Below are positions 53,599 through 61,600 of a stretch of DNA of 63,658 nt, piece after piece. The notes under the pieces are model-generated. The model was not told the DNA's origin. It did no database searches and worked only from the letters and a program-made list of their open reading frames with translations. The position numbers and the translations under genes are program-made. Every line of letters starts with the position of its first letter. Position 1 is the first letter of the stretch. The stretch comes from Bacteroidales bacterium. Lineage in GTDB: Bacteria > Bacteroidota > Bacteroidia > Bacteroidales > GCA-2748055. The stretch covers positions 1-63,658 of the forward strand of contig JAGLOO010000005.1 in the NCBI GenBank assembly GCA_023138875.1, in the 5' to 3' direction.

Positions 53599-54003
53599 CT
53601 AATTATATGGTTCTTCTATGGTTTTATAATTCACAGGTATCACCCCATCGACCATTTCACCCTTCTTTATATAGCTTTCAATGATCAGATCTGCTTTTTG
53701 CAAATCAACATTTCCAAATACAACAGGCTCCCGGTTGGGCAATTTTACCTCGATGGTAGGTTCTGCATAACAATATCCCATACAACCGGTTTTGGTGACC
53801 AGGGCATCGACACCTCGCTTATCCAGTGCATCGGACATGAATTTCATGATTTCACCTGCCCCTGCAGCATTGCTGCATGTGGCCGTAGCAATTTTAATCC
53901 TTACCAGGCCTCCTTCCTTTTGAACTTCTTCGATCGAATCGCCAATCCTGTTAAGCTCTTCCCGGTATTTCTTCAATGCATCAAATGATTCAATTCTTGA
54001 CAT
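53599..54003 (-). CDS. Thioredoxin-like [2Fe-2S] ferredoxin, split N-terminal domain of HydB
   Basis: The 134-residue protein is a thioredoxin-like ferredoxin with cysteines in 'ATATCSNAAGAGE' and 'TKTGCMGYCYAEPTIEV', a helical N-terminus and a C-terminal hairpin ending 'VIPVNYKTIEEP'. It corresponds to the [2Fe-2S] domain fused to the N-terminus of HydB/NuoF-like subunits elsewhere. It is the first gene of the hydrogenase operon. A promoter-like TATATTTG box (54116-54109 on the minus strand) and an inverted repeat lie upstream. Confidence 0.88.
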   Translation of the reverse strand: MSRIESFDALKKYREELNRIGDSIEEVQKEGGLVRIKIATATCSNAAGAGEIMKFMSDALDKRGVDALVTKTGCMGYCYAEPTIEVKLPNREPVVFGNVDLQKADLIIESYIKKGEMVDGVIPVNYKTIEEPYN

Positions 54004-54070
54004 AACAATAGAGTTTTTCTGCTATATAGTATTGTTTTATTGGCCGTTAACAATTCTTGTGTTATTTGTT

Positions 54071-54106
54071 TCACAATTACTAAATAAACTGCCCCTGTAA
54101 TTGTGA
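54071..54106. promoter_or_regulatory. 10-bp inverted repeat operator candidate upstream of the hydrogenase operon
   Basis: TCACAATTAC (54071-54080) and GTAATTGTGA (54097-54106) are perfect complements separated by 16 bp. On the minus strand the nearer arm begins 3 nt downstream of the -7-like box TATATTTG (54116-54109), that is, over the expected start of transcription, as for a repressor. The TTGTGA half-site resembles those of the NADH sensor Rex, but spacing and orientation differ from the classical Rex operator. A 14-bp perfect palindrome, GTTATTTAAATAAC, also lies at 54147-54160. Confidence 0.55.
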
Positions 54107-54182
54107 TGCAAATATAGATGTAATTACGCAACGAGTGTATTCCTTCGTTATTTAAATAACAATATATATTATATCTAAATAA

Positions 54183-54585
54183 CTTCGTCTCAATGGCCGG
54201 TGCAATTGGTGTCTGGGAAACGACCTCTATATGGAGTACCATGACAAAGAATGGGGAGTACCGGTACATGATGACCGGAAACAGTTCGAGTTCCTCGTCC
54301 TGGAGTCGGCGCAGGCCGGCTTGAGCTGGATCACCATCCTAAAGCGCCGCGAGGGTTACAGAAAACAGTATGCAAATTTCGATGCACAACAGGTGGCACG
54401 TTATGATGACGAGAAGATCATACAAATGCTTAAGGATACAGGTATCATCAGGAACCGCAAGAAGCATGAAACAAAAGGGATTCAGATTCCTGGGATCTAC
54501 CATCATCTATGCGCATTTACAAGCCACCGGACTGGTCAATGACCATCTTATAGATTGCTTCCGGTACCAGGAATGTATGAAGTAA
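54183..54585 (+). pseudogene. tag: Disrupted DNA-3-methyladenine glycosylase I gene
   Basis: One frame reads 'RCNWCLGNDLYMEYHDKEWGVPVHD' and continues through 'ESAQAGLSWITILKRREGYRKQYANFD' to 'DTGIIRNRKK', the first half of Tag. It then runs out of family resemblance and stops at 54542. A second frame supplies the end of Tag, 'KQKGFRFLGSTIIYAHLQAT', 'GLVNDHLIDCFRYQE', stopping at 54585. About 60 residues that normally lie between are missing and the frame changes at the join (near 54465). No in-frame start codon precedes the zinc-binding N-terminus: TAA at 54180, then no ATG before Met in LYMEYH. All four zinc ligands survive in pieces, so decay is recent. Confidence 0.88.
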
Positions 54586-54591
54586 GTACCT

Positions 54592-54975
54592 TCACTTAAA
54601 AAGATCCTCATCCCTGATCAACATCAGGATGGCGGAATGGGGAATGATCACATACTTTTCGTTGTTGAACTCGATCTCGTAACCACTTTTCTGAAGGTAC
54701 ACCGCAAGATCACCCGTTTTGGACTGAAGGGGTACATATTTCACTTCATCCCCATGATCTTTCCACGGTTCATCCACATCCTGGATGGCCGGGATGGGAT
54801 AACCGGGTCCCACTTTCAACACATACCCGCTGTGGATCTTCTCCTTCTCCTGCACACCAGGGGGAAGGTAGAGTCCCGACTTGGTTCTTTCCTGCAGGTT
54901 CTTGGGTTTGATCAGCACCCTGTCACCAACCACAATAAACTTATTGATATCCTTCTCATCAATTTGTAATCCCAT
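54592..54975 (-). CDS. GroES-family (Cpn10-like) protein
   Basis: The 127-residue protein has the chaperonin-10 barrel: 'VVGDRVLIKPKNLQERTKSGLYLPPGVQEKEKIHSGYVLKVGPG' and a final 'YVIIPHSAILMLI'. It has an insertion (about 65-85, 'PAIQDVDEPWKDHGDEVKYVPL') that standard GroES of about 95 residues lacks, as in the second 'GroES family' protein of Bacteroidota. No groEL is adjacent, so it may not be the main co-chaperonin. Confidence 0.87.
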   Translation of the reverse strand: MGLQIDEKDINKFIVVGDRVLIKPKNLQERTKSGLYLPPGVQEKEKIHSGYVLKVGPGYPIPAIQDVDEPWKDHGDEVKYVPLQSKTGDLAVYLQKSGYEIEFNNEKYVIIPHSAILMLIRDEDLFK

Positions 54976-54994
54976 CTGATTATGTTTGGTTCAT

Positions 54995-55744
54995 TTAAAA
55001 ATCAAGATTTTCCTTCAATACCTGCATTCCGCTCCTGCTCACCGGAACCTTATTCCCGTCCTTCAGGATCAGTATGAAATTGGTTTTCTCGTAGGGCTCA
55101 ATCCTTTCAATGCAGGTGATGTTCGCAATATACGATCGATGTACCCTCACAAACTGTCCCGGATCCAGGTGATTCTCAAAATACTTCATGGTCTGCTGCT
55201 TCAGGTACTTTCCTTCATCCGTATAGATCATCACGTAATCATCCTGTGCTTCCAGGTAATTGATATCATCGGTTGATATAACGTGGATTTTACCGGACTT
55301 TTTAATAACGACCCTGTGCAATTTTTCGTCACCTTCAGCAAGATGCAGCCTGATCTTCTCGATCCCGCTTTCAGCGCTTCGTATATCAATCCTTGATTCA
55401 AGCTTACCTACAGCTTCACGGAAACGCTCTTTTGAAAACGGTTTTAAAAGATAGTCAACAGCATTCTGCTCAAATGCAAGGATGGCATACTGATCGTAGG
55501 CAGTCGTAAAGATCACCTCTGGATGATGTTCGAGCACCTCCAGCATCTCAAAACCGGTCAACTTGGGCATCTGTACATCCAGGAAGATTGCTTCGGGTTT
55601 CAATTCATTGATCGCCTTGAGTCCGTCAAATCCATTGTCATATTCGCCAATCAATTCCAGCTCAGTAAACTCTTCCATGTATTCTTTGATCAGGTCACGT
55701 GCCAGCTTTTCATCCTCAACAATGATAGTCCTTATGGTACTCAT
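54995..55744 (-). CDS. LytTR-family response regulator
   Basis: The 249-residue protein has a receiver domain (phospho-acceptor aspartate in 'AIFLDVQMPKLTGFEML', acidic pair in 'IVEDEK', 'TTAYDQYA', lysine in 'DYLLKPF') and a C-terminal LytTR DNA-binding domain ('DDINYLEAQDDYVMIYTDEGKYL', 'QFVRVHRSYIANI'). Its start codon overlaps the kinase stop as TAATG, so the pair is translationally coupled. It regulates transcription in response to the LytS-type kinase. Confidence 0.94.
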   Translation of the reverse strand: MSTIRTIIVEDEKLARDLIKEYMEEFTELELIGEYDNGFDGLKAINELKPEAIFLDVQMPKLTGFEMLEVLEHHPEVIFTTAYDQYAILAFEQNAVDYLLKPFSKERFREAVGKLESRIDIRSAESGIEKIRLHLAEGDEKLHRVVIKKSGKIHVISTDDINYLEAQDDYVMIYTDEGKYLKQQTMKYFENHLDPGQFVRVHRSYIANITCIERIEPYEKTNFILILKDGNKVPVSRSGMQVLKENLDF

Positions 55745-56802
55745 TATTTCTTAAATATACATGGAAATAATATTGTAACCGAAAATTTGCCATTCTCTCC
55801 CTTCCAGTGGGCCAATCCCTTGCCCTTATAGGCCAGGTCGATCCTCTGTTTAACATTCTGAAGGCCCACCCCGGTCCCCTTTCTTATCGGCATGCCTGGA
55901 TCATAGTCGTTGGAGACCACCGTCTTCATAAATCCATCTTCAGGCTCGCAGTCAAACCTGATGGTCACCGGGTCCACACTTTCATATACACTGTGCCTGA
56001 TGGCATTCTCGAACAGTGGCTGAAAGATCATCGTTGGTACAGGAATTTCCTCACACTCCCCGTTGATATTAAAAACATACTGGAGTTTCTTTCCAAACCT
56101 GACCTTTTCAATGGCCAGGTAATCCTTCATCCTGCCTACTTCTTCTTTCAGGGGCACATATTCATTCTCCCTGTGCTTCAAAGAATACCTTAAAAAATCA
56201 GAAAGACGGATGATCATGTCCCTTGCTTCATCCGGGCTGGACATGATCAGGGAAGAAATAGAATTCAAAGAGTTGAATAAAAAATGGGGGTTGATCTGTG
56301 ATTTTAGCATATTCAGTTCAGCATCCCTCACAAGATTACTTAAGCGCTCTTCCTGCCGTGCACGCTCCTGTAACTTCTGACTATAGGATGCCAGGTAATA
56401 GATCAAAACCAGCACCAGGTAAACCAGTCCACCCAGCATGGCCCGCCACACCACCGATTTATTCAGGAAAGCAATGTAGTCCTCCTGATTACTGAAAACT
56501 TCACTCAGCAGGCCCACAGTCATCAATAACCATACAAGCAGTACCAGCAATCCGGCCACTACATGCGCCAGGATGGAATATAACGGGGCTTGCTTCTGGA
56601 ATGGAATATAACGGGTAGGATACCATGCCAGCAGACCAAGGAAGCCAAAAAGCAGGTTGGACGAAAGAGCGTCTGTAATCACAACAGATACCGGAAAATG
56701 CTGGAAATACCAGAGCATGATCGCATGCAATACCGATATGACTACCCAGACGATGGAATAGATCAGTACCGAACGACGGCTACCGGTAATGGGATGGCTC
56801 AT
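55744..56802 (-). CDS. LytS-type membrane sensor histidine kinase
   Basis: The 352-residue protein has four transmembrane helices in the first 150 residues and then a His_kinase (LytS/YehU) domain with the phospho-acceptor histidine in 'LKSQINPHFLFNSLNSISSL' and a C-terminal ATPase region ('PLFENAIRHSVYE', 'GTGVGLQNVKQRIDLAY'). There is no extracellular sensor domain, so signals are probably sensed within the membrane. It lies 2 bp downstream of the LiaF-like gene. Confidence 0.93.
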   Translation of the reverse strand: MSHPITGSRRSVLIYSIVWVVISVLHAIMLWYFQHFPVSVVITDALSSNLLFGFLGLLAWYPTRYIPFQKQAPLYSILAHVVAGLLVLLVWLLMTVGLLSEVFSNQEDYIAFLNKSVVWRAMLGGLVYLVLVLIYYLASYSQKLQERARQEERLSNLVRDAELNMLKSQINPHFLFNSLNSISSLIMSSPDEARDMIIRLSDFLRYSLKHRENEYVPLKEEVGRMKDYLAIEKVRFGKKLQYVFNINGECEEIPVPTMIFQPLFENAIRHSVYESVDPVTIRFDCEPEDGFMKTVVSNDYDPGMPIRKGTGVGLQNVKQRIDLAYKGKGLAHWKGENGKFSVTILFPCIFKK

Positions 56803-56804
56803 CC

Positions 56805-57530
56805 TTAATGATAATTGACAATTTCACCTCCGCCAAATACAGTTATGCCAGTGATGACAAGTGTTCTGTCCATTTCTTTCACTACCATTGATTTGACCCG
56901 CTTATCTGAAAATCCACCAAAAATCGAAGTCACTTCCACCTTTACATCCCAGCTTTCGGGAATGATCATCTTAGTGCCACCAAAGACCATCACCACTTCA
57001 AGGTAGTGTTTGCCAGGGGCAAGCTTTGCAGAGGTCATATCGTATTTGGAACTGCCAAAAATATGAGTGATTTTTCCTCCCCGGAACTGCTGAGAACTGA
57101 TGAACCGGTCGCCCCCCCCAAATACATCTACATCATCCAGGTAGTCGCCATTCGATGCTTTCTTTCTGTGTCCGAAGTAAGTGCCTTCGTGCCTTCGGCT
57201 GCTGAAGATCACAACCAGCCCGATAAGGATCAGCATGGATGGCCAGAACAGGGAACGCCAGTAATTCGGGAGATCAAAGCACCTGGGTAACAAGAAAAAT
57301 GCACCTACCGCAATCAGGATAATACCGGTGCCTTTGCTCTCTTTACTGGAAATAAAAACAATACCCAGAAATATCAACAGGGCCTGCCAGGTGAACAGGA
57401 AGTCCCTCAATCTCCATGGAACAATATCTGCAAGGTCAGCAATCAGAAATAATCCGAGAAACATCAAAACGATTCCCAACAATAAGTGTGCCCTACCCGA
57501 TCTTTTAAAAGTTTGTGGTTGCCTTTCCAT
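56805..57530 (-). CDS. LiaF-like membrane protein
   Basis: The 241-residue protein has four N-terminal transmembrane helices (DUF5668-like, 'HLLLGIVLMFLGLFLIADL', 'ALLIFLGIVFIS', 'GIILIAVGAFFLL', 'PSMLILIGLVVIF') and a C-terminal beta-helical LiaF domain with repeated 'VFGG' turns ('DVFGGGDRF', 'MVFGGTKMIIP', 'SIFGGFSDK', 'TVFGGGEIV'). LiaF-type proteins restrain envelope-stress kinases in Firmicutes; with LytS and LytTR genes directly downstream a similar control role is likely. A perfect FNR-type box lies 12-25 bp upstream. Confidence 0.85.
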   Translation of the reverse strand: MERQPQTFKRSGRAHLLLGIVLMFLGLFLIADLADIVPWRLRDFLFTWQALLIFLGIVFISSKESKGTGIILIAVGAFFLLPRCFDLPNYWRSLFWPSMLILIGLVVIFSSRRHEGTYFGHRKKASNGDYLDDVDVFGGGDRFISSQQFRGGKITHIFGSSKYDMTSAKLAPGKHYLEVVMVFGGTKMIIPESWDVKVEVTSIFGGFSDKRVKSMVVKEMDRTLVITGITVFGGGEIVNYH

Positions 57531-57541
57531 AATATAACAGG

Positions 57542-57555
57542 TTGATATTGATCAA
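57542..57555. promoter_or_regulatory. Perfect FNR-type operator TTGAT-ATTG-ATCAA
   Basis: TTGATATTGATCAA matches TTGAT-N4-ATCAA exactly. It lies in the 119-bp gap between the LiaF-like gene (12 bp from its ATG) and the end of the PorP/SprF-like gene, so it can only control the LiaF-like/LytS/LytTR operon. Being so close to the start codon it would fit repression. This is the second perfect copy in the window. Confidence 0.55.
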
Positions 57556-57649
57556 AAGTAGTTTGGAAGGCACAATAATGGAAACAGAAATCGGCGAGTG
57601 GGCCGTTTTTACCGGTAAGCACGTCAAAGTTGGTGTTGCATCAAACGAA

Positions 57650-58624
57650 CTAAAACCTGTTCAACCACCGATAGCGGCGTGCGTTATCACCAAATTTGGC
57701 GATGAAGGTAAATTCGTGGGTGCCATAGCTGTGCTTCATAATGCTGTTTAAACCGATATCAAATGCGTATCCAAATACCAGTTTATCGATGCTTACCCCG
57801 GCCAAAATAATAATGGCGTGACCGGTCCTGTAGGTAAGTCCGCCCCAGTAAGATTGCTGGTAAAAAAACTTCCCGCTGATGTCGGCCTGAACCTTTCCGT
57901 TCTCTGCAAATTTAATCAGCGTAGAAGGGGACAGGATAATGTCGCGTCTCACCTCAAAGTCATAGCCCCCCATCAGATAGTAGTTGCGTTCCATCACATA
58001 CCTGTCATATCCCGAATCACCAATCTTCAGGATGGATTCGAACATCTGATCCACAGAGAATCCAGCCCAGTAGTTCCTGGCCGTATAGTAAATGCCCGCA
58101 TCAGCATCAGGAATAAAAACAGACTTCTGAGCTCCCAACCAGAGGTCGTCCCCCGGATCAAGCAGAGTAATCAGATCATCATCGAGCCTGAACTGGTAAG
58201 CAACAAATGACAATCCGAATGATAATTGTGATTGTGAGAAATTAATGTGATAGGCATAAGTTCCTTTCATGCCAATGCGTTCCACAGCCCCATTCCTGTC
58301 ATTAAAAAAATATCCGCCAATACCTACATTTCCACTTCTGGAGCCCCGCCGCTGGCGCTTCCTCACAGAGGAACCTCTTGAAATATAACTTTTCTTTAAG
58401 ATTCTTGTCTGGAAGCTCAAAGCATAGGTACCGGGTCCGTTCTTGAGACCGATCCATTGCTCTCTGGCAGTAAGATTCACGGCAGTATACCCTTCAGAAC
58501 CGGCAGCAGCGGGATTCAAGAGGAACCCATTGAGCATATACTGGCTGTAGAGGGGCACCTGTTGTGACCATCCATCCAGCATAAAGCCACCCAAAAGTAT
58601 CGCGATATAGAGTAATCTTCTCAT
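57650..58624 (-). CDS. PorP/SprF-family type IX secretion membrane protein
   Basis: The 324-residue outer-membrane protein has a signal peptide (ending about 'GWSQ') followed by the family signature 'PLYSQYMLNGFLLNPAAAG', 'REQWIGLKNGPGTYALSFQT' and repeated barrel strands to the end ('HEFTFIAKFGDNARRYRWLNRF'). PorP/SprF-like proteins are often encoded directly downstream of a type B (CHU_C) T9SS cargo gene and are needed for export or attachment of that cargo. Here it lies 15 bp after the giant adhesin gene, so it is probably its dedicated partner. Confidence 0.93.
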   Translation of the reverse strand: MRRLLYIAILLGGFMLDGWSQQVPLYSQYMLNGFLLNPAAAGSEGYTAVNLTAREQWIGLKNGPGTYALSFQTRILKKSYISRGSSVRKRQRRGSRSGNVGIGGYFFNDRNGAVERIGMKGTYAYHINFSQSQLSFGLSFVAYQFRLDDDLITLLDPGDDLWLGAQKSVFIPDADAGIYYTARNYWAGFSVDQMFESILKIGDSGYDRYVMERNYYLMGGYDFEVRRDIILSPSTLIKFAENGKVQADISGKFFYQQSYWGGLTYRTGHAIIILAGVSIDKLVFGYAFDIGLNSIMKHSYGTHEFTFIAKFGDNARRYRWLNRF

Positions 58625-58639
58625 TAAATCTTCCTTTTA

Positions 58640-61600
58640 TTACCTGATAACAGTAACAATACCGGTAACCCTGTCAACACTGCCAACGTTCAGTTTGATC
58701 ACAAAATGGTAAGAATCCATTGGCACCAGGTTCCCTCGCATATCCCGGCCATCCCACGGTACTGAATATCCCGGTTCGGATTTCCAGATCAGGGTTCCCC
58801 AGCGACTGAAAATCTCAATCTCTGCCTGGGTATATGTATCAAGTTTTGGTATTCTCCATACATCATTGGTTCCATCACCGTTGGGCGTAATGGCTGTCGG
58901 AATGTCCCTGAAATAGAATTCCGGGTTGCATTCACCAATAATGATTGTATCCATGGAAGTGCAGCCAAATTCATTTTCAACCTCCACCCAGATCTCCTGC
59001 CTTTCACCCAGGAATACGGTGATCTCCCGGCTGTTATCTCCAGTTGACCAACGGTATAAGTTTCCATCCGAGCCCGCATCCAGAATAAGCCCCATATCTC
59101 CGCACAGGGAGGTGTCATTGCCCAGATCAACCTCAGGTAAAGAATGAATGGTCAGGTACATGCTATCAGCTACAGAACAGCCATAGGTATCTTCAACTAC
59201 AACACCGATCCAGCCTTCGGATCCGGTGCTGAATTCAGGACCGGTACTCCCGTCATGCCACAGGTATGAACTGTAGCCTTCGTCCAGGGTAATCTCAAAC
59301 ATGTCTCCTTCACAAACATAGGTATCTTCACCCAGTTCTACTTCCGGTCCTGCCACATTAATGACCCTGCTCAGCATTTCACCGGTACAGCCGTATTCTG
59401 AGATCTCCTGCAGAGTGATTGTGTATTCGTCCGGTGCTACCGTCCAATCTACAATAATGGAATCGCCGAAATCCCGGACAATTACCCCTTCCTCAACGGT
59501 CCAGTTAAAGCTGGAATTCTCAAGTCCTGCCACATAATACGCGATTCCGGTATCTCCCGAACATACTACAGCACTACCACCTTCAATGGCTACTGCAGAT
59601 GGGGTGGCATATTTAACAACACTTGAATCTGTTGAAACGATACATCCACCTGTTGTATTTTCCGTTACCTCCACGGATCCCACACCTTCATCAATCCATT
59701 CAACCGTAACAGTCATACCCGATGCATCACCAATGATGGTCCCTCCTGAAACATTCCAGCTAAAGGTTGACCCTTCAAATCCTGTCACGGTGTATTCAAG
59801 TTGGGCCGGTTCACAAACAATCATTATTCCGTTAATGGAAGGTGTCGGGAAAGGATTCACGATCACAGTTACGCTAACTGCATCCGTAGTATCGCACTCA
59901 CCTTCAAACCTGACGAAGAATGTAGTGGTATCTGAAGGCGCTGGTACAGTAACATCGTTACCTTCAGCAATTGCCGTATCGGCAAATAATGAATCGGTAT
60001 ACCAGTATGCACCTGCACCTGTTCCAAGAACTCCTCCACTGTATGAAAGTGTGATGGAATCAACTGCACCGAAACAGAACTCATCTGTATCCACAGTTGC
60101 CGTTGAAGGTGCCTGTGAAAGTATCTTTACGGTTACCAGCTGTTCTACACTGATGGAAGTATTGCATGTACCTTCTGCCCTTACATAATAGGTGGTATTG
60201 ATCGCTGGATCAATGGTGATAGAAACGCCCGTATCTGCACTCGTACCGAAAGCTGGATCGGTAGACCAGTTCCAGATGGCCCCTTCACCAAGGCTGCCAC
60301 CGGTAACGGTCAGTATCTTTTCAACTCCCGGACAGGTATTATCATTGACTACCGAGATGCCGGTGGGATCCAGGGATGGGGTAAGTACGGTTACTAGCTG
60401 GCTCACAGCATTGGTGTTGTTGCAGTCGCCTTCAGCACGTACATAGTATGTTGAACTGACATCAGGATCAACCCAGATGGTAACGCCGTTACCTTCAGCC
60501 ACAGCAAATGCAGCATCCGAGTACCATTGCCAGTCAGCGCCATCGCCCAGGCTGCCACCAGTCACTGTAAGTGTCTTGACATCTCCCTGGCATGTACTGT
60601 CGTTCGTTACCGCAATCCCTGTGGGTGCAACAGACCCTGTTTTAACCGTTACAAGGCTGCTGACTACCGCAGTTGTGTTGCAGTCACCCTCAGCCCGTAC
60701 ATAGTAAGTAGTGTCCACTGCAGGATCAACAGAGATGGAAACTCCCGTGCCTTCTGCCACAGTCAATGCAGCATCCGAGTACCAGTACCAGTCAGCTCCA
60801 TCACCAAGACTTCCGCCTGTTACGGTCAATGTCTTGTTTGTACCCTGGCAGGTGTTATCATTGGTGATGGATATACCCGTTGGATCGGTCGAAGGTAACC
60901 TTACCGTGACCAGCTGGTTCACAGCATTGGTGTTGTTGCAGTCACCCTCGGCACGTACATAGTAGGTAGTGCTTACGGCAGGATCAACAGAGATGGAAAC
61001 TCCCGTGCCTTCTGCCACAGTCAATGCAGCATCCGAGTACCAGTACCAGTCAGCTCCATCACCAAGACTTCCGCCTGCAACAGTTAAATCCTTGCTGTTA
61101 CCGACACATGTATTATCATTTGTTATTGTAATACCGGAGGGATCTGTGGACGGTACCCTTACAGTGACCAGTTGACTTACTGCATTGGTGGTGTTGCAAT
61201 CGCCCTCGGCCCTTACATAATATGTTGTATTCACTGCCGGATCAACCGAGATCGATACGCCATTGCCTTCAGATATTGTAAATGCAGCATCCGAATACCA
61301 TTGCCAATCAGCACCATCTCCCAGGCTACCGCCTGTGACGGTCAATGTCTTATTTGTACCCTCGCAGGTATTGTCATCGGTGATGGTAATACCGGTCGGA
61401 TCGGTCGATGGTGCCCTTACAGTAACCAGTTGACTTACTGCTGCTGTATTGTTACAGTCACCTTCGGCCCGTACATAGTAAGTTGTGCTTACAACAGGAT
61501 CTACTGAAATCGTTATTCCTGTGCCTTCTGCCACTGTCAATGCAGCATCCGAGTACCAGTACCAGTCAGCTCCGTCACCAAGGCTGCCACCTGTTACGGT

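Noticed and set aside
57542-57751. 69-codon plus-strand frame upstream of the LiaF-like gene
   Set aside because: It overlaps the 3' end of the PorP/SprF-like gene on the other strand and has no recognisable features; the DNA there holds an FNR-type box.
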